The translations under genes were made by a program, and so were the position numbers. Under the pieces are notes generated by a model. That model did no database searches and was not told the DNA's origin. It was given only the letters and a program-made list of their open reading frames with translations. Positions 1 through 5,524 of a stretch of 6,609 nt of DNA are shown here, piece by piece (positions within the stretch are counted from its first letter, which is position 1; the number at the start of each line of letters is the position of its first letter). The stretch is from an uncultured Mesocricetibacter sp. (GTDB lineage: Bacteria > Pseudomonadota > Gammaproteobacteria > Enterobacterales > Pasteurellaceae), in the NCBI GenBank assembly GCA_905373425.1, contig CAJPST010000124.1, forward strand, positions 1 through 6,609, given 5' to 3'.

Positions 1-1213
1 GGGTTAGATTCACCGTTCGATTTTTTGAGGTCGGAATAATCGCATGGTGCGCTTCGACTTTTTTATCATTCCAACAACGGTTTCTGTGCTCCATATTCAG
101 AATGTCAGGTAGTGTCCGATATGTAGGAGCATGAGTCGAAATAGCGTTTAGCACGGCCATTCTTTCAGCAAAGTGTTCTTCCGGTAGATAGCGGCAGTCA
201 GAACGTGGGTAAGTAATCAGCTTATGAGTTTCATATAGGCGCTGACAAATATCCAAAACTTCTTGTGCCGATAAACCGAAGCGTTTCGCTGCATCAATTT
301 GTAATGCTGAGAGAGAATAGGGTAAGGGTGCCGTTTCTTTTTCCCGTTTGTCGGAATATTCCATCACTTCTGCCGGTTGCTGCGTAATGCGTTTTACCAC
401 GTTTTCCGCTAGGCTTTGTGACAGCACTCGTCCATCTTCGTCCTGATAATCCTCACAAGCTTTACTTGGCTGCCAGAGTGCCGTAAAGGTAAAAAGTGCG
501 GTCGAATTTTCAATGGTTTTTTCATTTTGAATGTGCGCCACTACCTCAAAAAAATCCTTAGGTTGGAAGTGTTCAATTTCAAAGTCACGCCGTACAATTA
601 ACCCTAATACGGGTGTTTGTACTCGGCCGACAGATAACACACCGTGGTAACCTGCTTGTCTGCCACGAATCGTGTAGGCGCGTGTCATATTGATGCCATA
701 TAACCAATCTGCACGAGCACGAGCTAGAGCAGAGGTGGCGAGCGGAATAAAATTACGGTTCGGTTGCAGTTTTTGGACTGCTTTTTCTACCGCACTCGGA
801 TTCAAATCACTGATCAGGCAACGCTTAATTTGATCACGTTTTTCTACGGACAAATTAGCATAACTAAATACTTCGTCCACTAGCAATTGTCCTTCGCGAT
901 CGGGGTCGCCGGCGTTTACTAATTCATCCGCCTGATGAATCAGTTTCTCCACGGTTTTCAGCTGTTTGGCAACGTCTTTACGTGGAATAAGCTGCCATTT
1001 GTCGGGAATAATCGGCAAATGTTCCAATCGCCATTGTTTAAAAATAGGATTGTAAGCTTCAGGTTCGGCTTGTTCCAGCAAATGTCCGATACACCAGGTT
1101 ACATAGTCGTTTTCACCGCATTTGATGAAACCGTCGCCGCGGCTCTGCGGCTTTGGCAACACATCGGCAATGGCTCGTGCAAGGCTGGGTTTTTCGGCTA
1201 TGAATAATCGCAT
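1..1213 (-). CDS. topB: DNA topoisomerase III, N-terminal 404 residues (cut by window edge)
   Basis: Type IA topoisomerase that cuts and passes single strands to decatenate replication and recombination intermediates in the cytoplasm. The reading frame opens with ATG at 1213-1211 (MRLFIAEKPS) and stays open to base 1, so the C-terminal part lies outside the window. The Toprim domain fills roughly residues 1-140: Glu7 in AEKPS and the acidic triad Asp103/Asp105/Glu107 in GDPDREGQ. Near residues 185-205 is GVLSVGRVQTPVLGLIVRRD, and the catalytic tyrosine is Tyr335 in ITYPRSDCRYLP (codon 211-209). The last visible part, HHAIIPT, also matches E. coli TopB, whose nucleophile is Tyr328; this tells it apart from TopA. 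No clear Shine-Dalgarno sequence precedes the ATG, but the start matches TopB from the first residue. The gene carries one perfect uptake signal (494-502) and a one-mismatch copy (789-797). Confidence 0.97.
   Translation of the reverse strand, partial: MRLFIAEKPSLARAIADVLPKPQSRGDGFIKCGENDYVTWCIGHLLEQAEPEAYNPIFKQWRLEHLPIIPDKWQLIPRKDVAKQLKTVEKLIHQADELVNAGDPDREGQLLVDEVFSYANLSVEKRDQIKRCLISDLNPSAVEKAVQKLQPNRNFIPLATSALARARADWLYGINMTRAYTIRGRQAGYHGVLSVGRVQTPVLGLIVRRDFEIEHFQPKDFFEVVAHIQNEKTIENSTALFTFTALWQPSKACEDYQDEDGRVLSQSLAENVVKRITQQPAEVMEYSDKREKETAPLPYSLSALQIDAAKRFGLSAQEVLDICQRLYETHKLITYPRSDCRYLPEEHFAERMAVLNAISTHAPTYRTLPDILNMEHRNRCWNDKKVEAHHAIIPTSKNRTVNLT
494..502 (+). repeat. DNA uptake signal sequence (USS), inside topB
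   Basis: Perfect 9-mer AAGTGCGGT preceded by an A-run and followed by CGAATTTT, which fits the AT-rich flank of the H. influenzae type USS. It is the sequence preferred by the DNA-uptake machinery of naturally competent Pasteurellaceae. Here it is read in topB as part of the stretch NSTALF. Confidence 0.9.
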
Positions 1214-1234
1214 TGGGTTGAGAATTAAAAGAAA

Positions 1235-1243
1235 AAGTGCGGT
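1235..1243 (+). repeat. DNA uptake signal sequence in the topB leader
   Basis: Perfect AAGTGCGGT followed by GGATTTTA, matching the extended USS with an AT-rich flank. It lies 22-30 bases upstream of the topB start codon, where a ribosome binding region or the transcript start would be expected. It has no nearby inverted partner, so it is not a terminator. Confidence 0.9.
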
Positions 1244-1429
1244 GGATTTTACCGTAATTTTGTCTTGAAAGAAAATCTAATTCCAGCCAGTTACATTATG
1301 TGAATTTTTATCTCAATTCGATCTGGCTAATGGTTTTTATTTCTTTATTAGTTATATATTTTATTGGTTACGAACCTGATTTGGGATACATGCAGTTTGG
1401 TATAAGACAGGTAATTTAAATACATATGA

Positions 1430-1472
1430 AAAAGTGCGATGAAAAAAACATTAATTTTTGGACCGCACTTTT
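1430..1472. terminator. Hairpin built from an inverted USS pair, likely terminator of the sulfatase-family gene
   Basis: AAAAGTGCGAT (1430-1440) pairs with ACCGCACTTTT (1462-1472) over 11 bp with one A-C mismatch. Inside the loop an A-run (1442-1448) can also pair with a T-run (1455-1459), lengthening the stem. It begins 14 bases beyond the stop codon of the minus-strand gene that ends at 1486. On the minus strand the second arm ends in CTTTTTC, giving a U-tract; on the plus strand it ends in CTTTTATT. USS pairs are known to act as terminators in Haemophilus. The mismatch in one copy weakens but does not abolish the stem. Confidence 0.6.
1462..1470 (-). repeat. DNA uptake signal sequence, arm of the terminator hairpin
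   Basis: Perfect ACCGCACTT, the complement of the USS core. Its partner at 1432-1440 is AAGTGCGAT, one mismatch from the core. Confidence 0.88.
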
Positions 1473-1485
1473 ATTAGATGACAAG

Positions 1486-3426
1486 CTATTTGGTTTTTTC
1501 TTCCATTCGGTATAGCTTTTGTTTATAAGCGTAATTGCCCCAAAGCGCGTAGGCAAGGGCTTGTTTTTTCATAATTTCGGGCACTTCCGCAGGAGTAAGT
1601 TTACCGTTTCCATAGTCGTAGTGGTAACTTTCCGCTCCTTTGTTTTGTTGTAGGATCACAACTTGATTGTCGCGCATATAGGCCATGGTTTTATCAAATT
1701 GCATTAATGCGCGATTTGGGTTTTCCGGTCGGGTTAAATCGTAACCCAGCATCGGATAAGTGCCGTTGATCCCGATCAACGATAATAGGGTAGTCGGCAT
1801 GTCAATTTGACTGACAAGACGTGGATCCCGTTTGGCTTCAATACCATCGCCTAGAATTAATGCCGGAATATGGAAATGCTTAATCGGCACTAAAGCTTCG
1901 CCATGTACGCGCGAATCGTGATCGGCGATCACTAGAAATACGGTATCTTTCCAATAATCGGATTTTTTAGCTAAGTCAAAGAAATGGCCAAGTGCGTAAT
2001 CTGCATATTTTGCCGTATTATTGCGGGTGGCTTGTGGCTGTTCGTAAAGTTCGATTTTGCCTGAAGGAAATTCAAACGGATCATGGTTGCTAGATGTAAA
2101 TACCAAGCTGAAAAAAGGTTTATCCTGTTTGCTTAATTGAGAGAATTCCTCGTGTGCTTTATCGAATAAATCTTCGTCGCTCATCCCCCAAGTTGCTTTG
2201 AATTTTGGATTAACGTAGTCTTTTTCGTCAATAATTTTTTGGAAGCCGTTACCATAAAAGAAGCTTGCCATATTGTCGAAGTGCTTTTCACCGCCATAAA
2301 TGAAAGAGGTGTGATAGCCTTGTTTACCAAGCAATTCAGCGATCGTGAAAAATCCATTTTGGCTACCCGGCAGTTTAACTACGGCGCGCGCAGGAGTTGG
2401 TGTGAAACCGGCTGTGACAGCTTCAATACCACGTACCGAGCGGGTTCCGGTAGCATATAGATTTTCAAATAACCACCCTTCTTGAGCCAGTTTATCGAAA
2501 TTCGGAGTTAGTGGTTTTCCGCCCAAGGTACCGACGAATTGAGCTCCGAGACTTTCTTCCAGTACGATAACTAAATTTTTCGGCTTACCCTGATAGCTTG
2601 CTTGATTTTTGGTCAGGGTCGGTAGCTCGGTGGAAATATATTCGCTGTCTGCCCGTCCACGTGCTTCACGCAGAATTTTTACCACTTCCTCAAGTTCCAT
2701 TTTGCCGTATAGTTCGGAAGATTTGTCTTCATTTTTCATTTGTTGTATGGCAAATAATACCGAATAACCTGAATTTAATACCAACGAGTTGACTAATGGA
2801 TCGGAGGAGAATGCTACCATTGAAGGATTAATTCCTCGATGAGCCAAACTTGAACGAGCACCGAGAAAGGTGAGTGCACCTAGCACTAGGAACAACAACG
2901 GGCGTAGTTTCCATGAGGTGAAATATAGCTTTTGGCTTGCCTTGCCGGCTAGTTTCCAAAAGAACAATGCAAAAAGTGCGGTCAAAATTGGTGCCGAAAT
3001 TAGGGCTAATAAATGGCCGTTCCATAACATTGTGAACACTTCTTTCGGGTTAACCAAATATTCCACGAATAAACGATTCGGACGGAAATCATAGGTTTCG
3101 ATAAAAGCGGGAGTGGCAAACTCCATAAATACAAGGAAGGTACTGCCTAGGGTCAACCATAGGCGTACGAAAAATTGTACTGCTCGCCCAAATGCACTGT
3201 CATGAACAAAAAAACAGCTTAACAGAATAGCGATAGAAAACAACCAACACAAGGCGGAAACATCAATGCGAATGCCTTGTAAAAATAATGGAATCCAACC
3301 ATCTACCGCTGCGATACGATCACTTTGCCAAATCGAGAGCCCCAAGCGGCTGAGCGATAAAATAATTAAATTGATGATAAAAAAGATCAAAATCGGGTAC
3401 GTTGGCCCCAATAGACGTCTTAACAT
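1486..3426 (-). CDS. LTA synthase family / sulfatase-superfamily inner-membrane protein
   Basis: A 646-residue polytopic protein of the alkaline phosphatase/sulfatase superfamily, in the group of LtaS, OpgB and phosphoethanolamine transferases. Numbering from ATG 3426, about five membrane segments appear near 9-27, 57-74, 83-103, 137-157 and 175-192, followed by a periplasmic catalytic domain. Likely metal ligands are Glu291 (VIVLEES), Asp502-His503 (VIADHDS) and His519 (KHFHIP); the nucleophile is probably Thr328 in GTRSVRG, with Ser330 as alternative. Family members move phosphoglycerol or phosphoethanolamine onto envelope glycans or lipids; the substrate here is unknown, and Gram-negatives make no lipoteichoic acid. 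A GTG at 3471 would add 15 residues, but it lacks a Shine-Dalgarno and sits between the -35 and -10 of the best promoter, so I prefer the ATG, which has a weak CAGG upstream. A hairpin follows the TAG stop. An uptake signal lies inside (2974-2982). Confidence 0.9.
   Translation of the reverse strand: MLRRLLGPTYPILIFFIINLIILSLSRLGLSIWQSDRIAAVDGWIPLFLQGIRIDVSALCWLFSIAILLSCFFVHDSAFGRAVQFFVRLWLTLGSTFLVFMEFATPAFIETYDFRPNRLFVEYLVNPKEVFTMLWNGHLLALISAPILTALFALFFWKLAGKASQKLYFTSWKLRPLLFLVLGALTFLGARSSLAHRGINPSMVAFSSDPLVNSLVLNSGYSVLFAIQQMKNEDKSSELYGKMELEEVVKILREARGRADSEYISTELPTLTKNQASYQGKPKNLVIVLEESLGAQFVGTLGGKPLTPNFDKLAQEGWLFENLYATGTRSVRGIEAVTAGFTPTPARAVVKLPGSQNGFFTIAELLGKQGYHTSFIYGGEKHFDNMASFFYGNGFQKIIDEKDYVNPKFKATWGMSDEDLFDKAHEEFSQLSKQDKPFFSLVFTSSNHDPFEFPSGKIELYEQPQATRNNTAKYADYALGHFFDLAKKSDYWKDTVFLVIADHDSRVHGEALVPIKHFHIPALILGDGIEAKRDPRLVSQIDMPTTLLSLIGINGTYPMLGYDLTRPENPNRALMQFDKTMAYMRDNQVVILQQNKGAESYHYDYGNGKLTPAEVPEIMKKQALAYALWGNYAYKQKLYRMEEKTK
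2974..2982 (+). repeat. DNA uptake signal sequence inside the LTA-synthase-family gene
   Basis: Perfect AAGTGCGGT preceded by AAA and followed by CAAAATT. It is read in the gene as LTALF, in the fourth membrane segment, where the USS happens to encode hydrophobic residues. Confidence 0.9.
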
Positions 3427-3462
3427 AAATAAAAACCTGTTTTTAATAAAAAATTCGTCGTT

Positions 3463-3491
3463 ATTAAACACGAAAATAAGAATCGATTCAA
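3463..3491 (-). promoter_or_regulatory. Sigma-70-like promoter of the LTA-synthase-family gene
   Basis: On the minus strand TTGAAT (3491-3486, 4 of 6 to TTGACA) is separated by exactly 17 bases from TTTAAT (3468-3463, 5 of 6 to TATAAT). Transcription would begin near 3456, leaving a leader of about 30 bases before the ATG at 3426. The -35 overlaps a 10-bp palindrome, GAATCGATTC (3480-3489), which could be coincidence. The placement puts the alternative GTG start at 3471 upstream of the transcript. Confidence 0.55.
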
Positions 3492-3580
3492 GTTTAATGT
3501 TTAGGTTATATTGCTCATTAGAATCTTAAATTAATACTTATTCTATATTAGTTGATAGAGTAGTGGAGACAGATAAACTC

Positions 3581-3605
3581 AAGGGACGTTTATCCGTCCC
3601 TTTTT
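3581..3605. terminator. Intrinsic-terminator-like hairpin downstream of ydfG
   Basis: AAGGGACG (3581-3588) and CGTCCCTT (3595-3602) form a perfect 8-bp stem with a 6-base loop. On the plus strand it is followed directly by a T-run (five Ts from 3601), the canonical form. On the minus strand, where it lies just past the ydfG stop codon, the run after the stem is only TTGAGTTTATC, so termination of ydfG may be partial. The loop can pair instead with GATAAAC at 3572-3578. Confidence 0.7.
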
Positions 3606-3609
3606 GTTA

Positions 3610-4356
3610 TTATGAACGCACTACATTGAGGGCGGAGAAACTTTGCACAACCGGCATAATTTCTACCCGATTGATATTGACATGTGGTGGTTGCTGATAA
3701 ACCCAGAGGATCGTATTAGCGATGTCTTCCGGTTGAATCGGCCGAGTATTTTTGTACACGCTCGCTGCTTTCTCGTCATCCCCTTTAAAACGCACATTGG
3801 AAAATTCCGTGCCACCACATAAACCAGGCTCGATATTACTGACGCGAATGGCGGTACCTGCCAAATCTGCACGTAAATTCAAACTGAATTGCTTCACAAA
3901 GGCTTTAGTTGCGCCATATACATTGCCGCCCGGATAGGGATAAGTGCCAGCTATGGAGCCGAGATTGATAATATGTCCGTGATTGCGTTCTACCATTTGC
4001 GGTAAAATTTGGCGAGTTAGATAAGTCAGCCCAATAATATTGGTTTGGATCATGGTTAGCCAGTCATCAAAATTCACTTGGTGAGCCGGCTCTAAACCTA
4101 ACGCTAAACCGGCGTTGTTTATCAAGGCATCGATTTGTTGCCATTCTTGCGGCAATTGCGAAAGTGCGGTATCAATTTCCACCGTTTTGGAAACATCCAT
4201 CTGCAATGGATAAAAATTGTCACCTAACTGCGCTTTCAGTTCTTGTAGTTTTTCAAGCCTACGCGCAGCACCGATAACTCGATAGCCCGCCTTAACAAAA
4301 GCGGTACAAGTTGCTTTGCCGAAGCCGGCAGATGCCCCCGTAACAAGTATAGTCAT
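3610..4356 (-). CDS. ydfG: NADP-dependent short-chain dehydrogenase, YdfG family
   Basis: A 248-residue classical SDR, the length of E. coli YdfG and alike throughout (NNAGLALG, MVERNHGHIIN, GGNVYGATKAFV, EPGLCGGTEFSNVRFKGDD). YdfG enzymes oxidise 3-hydroxy acids such as L-allo-threonine and serine, and reduce malonic semialdehyde to 3-hydroxypropionate, in the cytosol. Cofactor binding is shown by TGASAGFG (residues 6-13), Arg32-Arg33 typical of NADP preference, and NNAG (80-83). The catalytic set is Asn106, Ser134, Tyr147 and Lys151. The ATG has a strong AAGGAG (4368-4363) about seven bases upstream. It starts 47 bp after mtgA with no strong terminator between, so it is probably co-transcribed, although its function is unrelated to its neighbours. 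Substrate range is inferred from family only. Confidence 0.96.
   Translation of the reverse strand: MTILVTGASAGFGKATCTAFVKAGYRVIGAARRLEKLQELKAQLGDNFYPLQMDVSKTVEIDTALSQLPQEWQQIDALINNAGLALGLEPAHQVNFDDWLTMIQTNIIGLTYLTRQILPQMVERNHGHIINLGSIAGTYPYPGGNVYGATKAFVKQFSLNLRADLAGTAIRVSNIEPGLCGGTEFSNVRFKGDDEKAASVYKNTRPIQPEDIANTILWVYQQPPHVNINRVEIMPVVQSFSALNVVRS
4162..4170 (+). repeat. DNA uptake signal sequence inside ydfG
   Basis: Perfect AAGTGCGGT followed by ATCAATTT. It is read in ydfG as part of DTALSQL, between the cofactor-binding start and the NNAG motif, a variable region of the family. Confidence 0.9.
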
Positions 4357-4389
4357 AATTTTCTCCTTTCAATCGGCTGGTAACCGTTA

Positions 4390-4398
4390 AAGTGCGGT
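4390..4398 (+). repeat. DNA uptake signal sequence between mtgA and ydfG
   Basis: Perfect AAGTGCGGT followed by TGTTTTT, just past the mtgA stop codon. Flanking AACCG (4382-4386) and CGGTT (4395-4399) could form a 5-bp hairpin, but no T-run follows on the minus strand, so I do not call it a terminator. Confidence 0.9.
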
Positions 4399-4403
4399 TG
4401 TTT

Positions 4404-5138
4404 TTAAAGCTGTTTTAAATAACCTTTGCCCAGTGCATTCATTTGTCTGATAATCCAGCCCTGTCTTACGCGCACATAGGCACTCGGCTTATTCACTTTG
4501 TAAATAATCGGATTTGGCAACACGGCGGCAAGCAATGCGGCTTCCGAACGTGTTAGATCTTTGGCGGATTTTTTAAAATAATACTGACCGGCGGCTTCAA
4601 CACCGAAAATGCCATCGCCGAATTCGGCAATATTCAGATAAACTTCTAAAATTCTCTGTTTTGACCACGCAGTTTCTAACAGCATGGTTACGGGCATTTC
4701 AAGCCCTTTTCGCAGATAACTTTGTCCATGCCACAGATAGAGATTTTTAGCGGTTTGTTGCGAAATAGTGGAGCCACCGCGAATACGCTGAGATTTTTGA
4801 TTATGCGCTAAGGCTTTTTCAATCGCATTCCAGTCAAATCCATTGTGTTCGGCAAAGTGTTGATCTTCAGCTGCGATGACGGCAAGTTGCATATCCGGTG
4901 AAATTTCTGCGAGACTGACCCAATCGTATTGTAGGTCGTAATCAAAATCCAGTCGCAATAAATGTCCGATTTTCTGCTGTGCCATATAGGCGGAAAACGG
5001 AATCGGCAAAAAACGCAATACAAAAGTCAACAGGGTTAAGGCAAAGGTAAAATACAGTAAAAACCAACCGCACTTTTTGAAGAAAGCCCGATAATTTGTT
5101 CTTTTTAAAAAACGAAAGCAGAGCTTTTTTTTAACCAT
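4404..5138 (-). CDS. mtgA: Monofunctional biosynthetic peptidoglycan transglycosylase
   Basis: A 244-residue membrane-anchored family GT51 glycosyltransferase that polymerises lipid II into glycan strands on the periplasmic face of the inner membrane. It has no transpeptidase domain. A basic N-terminus (MVKKKLCFRFLKR) precedes one membrane anchor at about 24-42. The GT51 motifs appear in order: EDQHFAEHNGFD (91-102, catalytic Glu91), GGSTISQQTAKN (121-132), RKGLEMPVTMLLE (143-155) and KQRILEVYLN (160-169), with PNP near 208-210. Length fits the MtgA family. The ATG has AAGGA (5147-5143) a few bases upstream. It starts 33 bp after trpR with no terminator between, so it can be transcribed with it. 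Residues KCG at 22-24 are encoded by a perfect uptake signal at the membrane boundary. Confidence 0.97.
   Translation of the reverse strand: MVKKKLCFRFLKRTNYRAFFKKCGWFLLYFTFALTLLTFVLRFLPIPFSAYMAQQKIGHLLRLDFDYDLQYDWVSLAEISPDMQLAVIAAEDQHFAEHNGFDWNAIEKALAHNQKSQRIRGGSTISQQTAKNLYLWHGQSYLRKGLEMPVTMLLETAWSKQRILEVYLNIAEFGDGIFGVEAAGQYYFKKSAKDLTRSEAALLAAVLPNPIIYKVNKPSAYVRVRQGWIIRQMNALGKGYLKQL
5067..5075 (-). repeat. DNA uptake signal sequence inside mtgA
   Basis: Perfect ACCGCACTT. In the mtgA reading frame it is in phase as AAG TGC GGT, coding Lys-Cys-Gly at residues 22-24, just before the membrane anchor. Confidence 0.9.
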
Positions 5139-5171
5139 GTTTTCCTTGTTAGAACGTTTGATTTTTAGTCA

Positions 5172-5486
5172 TTACGCAGTGTGATTTTGCGTATCGGTTT
5201 CAGTGTGCGCTTTTACCCATTCCATAAAATCGGGATCCATTTGTTTAATCATATTGGAGCCTCGCGTGATAGTTGCGGCACTGGTGTTGAGACTTTGCTG
5301 AATTTCGCGCTGGGAAACCTTTTTATCTAATAATTGAACAATAATTTGTAAACGTAAACCGAGTGCATCACGTTCGTCAGCAGTGAGTAATAAGGTCAAT
5401 AAATCCTGCTCTTTACCTTGTTCAAACGAACTGCGTAGAACATTAACAAAGGCGTTCCACTGTTCCATATTACGGCTGATATACAT
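5172..5486 (-). CDS. trpR: Trp operon repressor
   Basis: A 104-residue homodimeric DNA-binding repressor that uses L-tryptophan as corepressor to shut down tryptophan synthesis and transport genes and its own gene. The core LLTADERDALGLRLQI and the helix-turn-helix QREIQQSLNTSAATITRGSN (60-79) match E. coli TrpR. The residues equivalent to corepressor-binding Arg54, Thr81 and Arg84 of E. coli are Arg45, Thr72 and Arg75. The N-terminus is about nine residues shorter than in E. coli. The ATG at 5486 has GAGGA about seven bases upstream, which favours it over the internal ATG at residue 7. It follows slt by 31 bp, and an operator-like palindrome lies immediately upstream, consistent with autoregulation. 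Confidence 0.97.
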   Translation of the reverse strand: MYISRNMEQWNAFVNVLRSSFEQGKEQDLLTLLLTADERDALGLRLQIIVQLLDKKVSQREIQQSLNTSAATITRGSNMIKQMDPDFMEWVKAHTETDTQNHTA

Positions 5487-5506
5487 AAAATTTCCTCTTG
5501 ATTAGG

Positions 5507-5524
5507 ATACTATTAAACTAGTAT
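5507..5524. promoter_or_regulatory. Putative TrpR operator (trp box) upstream of trpR
   Basis: The sequence is ATACTATTAAACTAGTAT, with 6-bp inverted arms ATACTA (5507-5512) and TAGTAT (5519-5524). Read on the minus strand, 14 of 18 bases agree with the ideal trp operator GTACTAGTTAACTAGTAC. It spans the slt stop codon and lies 21-38 bases upstream of the trpR ATG. Possible -10 elements TATACT (5525-5520) and TATAAT (5535-5530) overlap or abut it on the minus strand, as expected for repression by blocking RNA polymerase; no good -35 is visible. The match and position are seen directly; TrpR binding is inferred. Confidence 0.65.

Noticed and set aside
935..1207. 90-codon plus-strand open frame opposite topB
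   Set aside because: It is antisense to the strongly conserved Toprim region of topB and resembles no protein family I recognise; a shadow frame.
1426..1515. 29-residue plus-strand frame (MKKCDEKNINFW...) through the USS hairpin
   Set aside because: It overlaps the terminator hairpin and the 3' end of the opposite gene, and its only purine-rich stretch is too far upstream of the ATG.
1764..1781. Perfect 8-bp inverted arms CGTTGATC/GATCAACG with a 2-base spacer
   Set aside because: It lies inside the sulfatase-family coding sequence (LSLIGIN), and an 8-bp inverted repeat of some short spacing is expected about by chance in a window this size.
3498..3530. Ten-residue plus-strand frame (MFRLYCSLES) before the hairpin at 3581, considered as a leader peptide for attenuation
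   Set aside because: No Shine-Dalgarno, no run of regulatory codons, and it ends about 40 bases before the nearest alternative stem.
4382..4399. AACCG/CGGTT hairpin between mtgA and ydfG as a terminator
   Set aside because: Only 5 bp and no T-run on the minus strand; most of the symmetry comes from the uptake signal itself.
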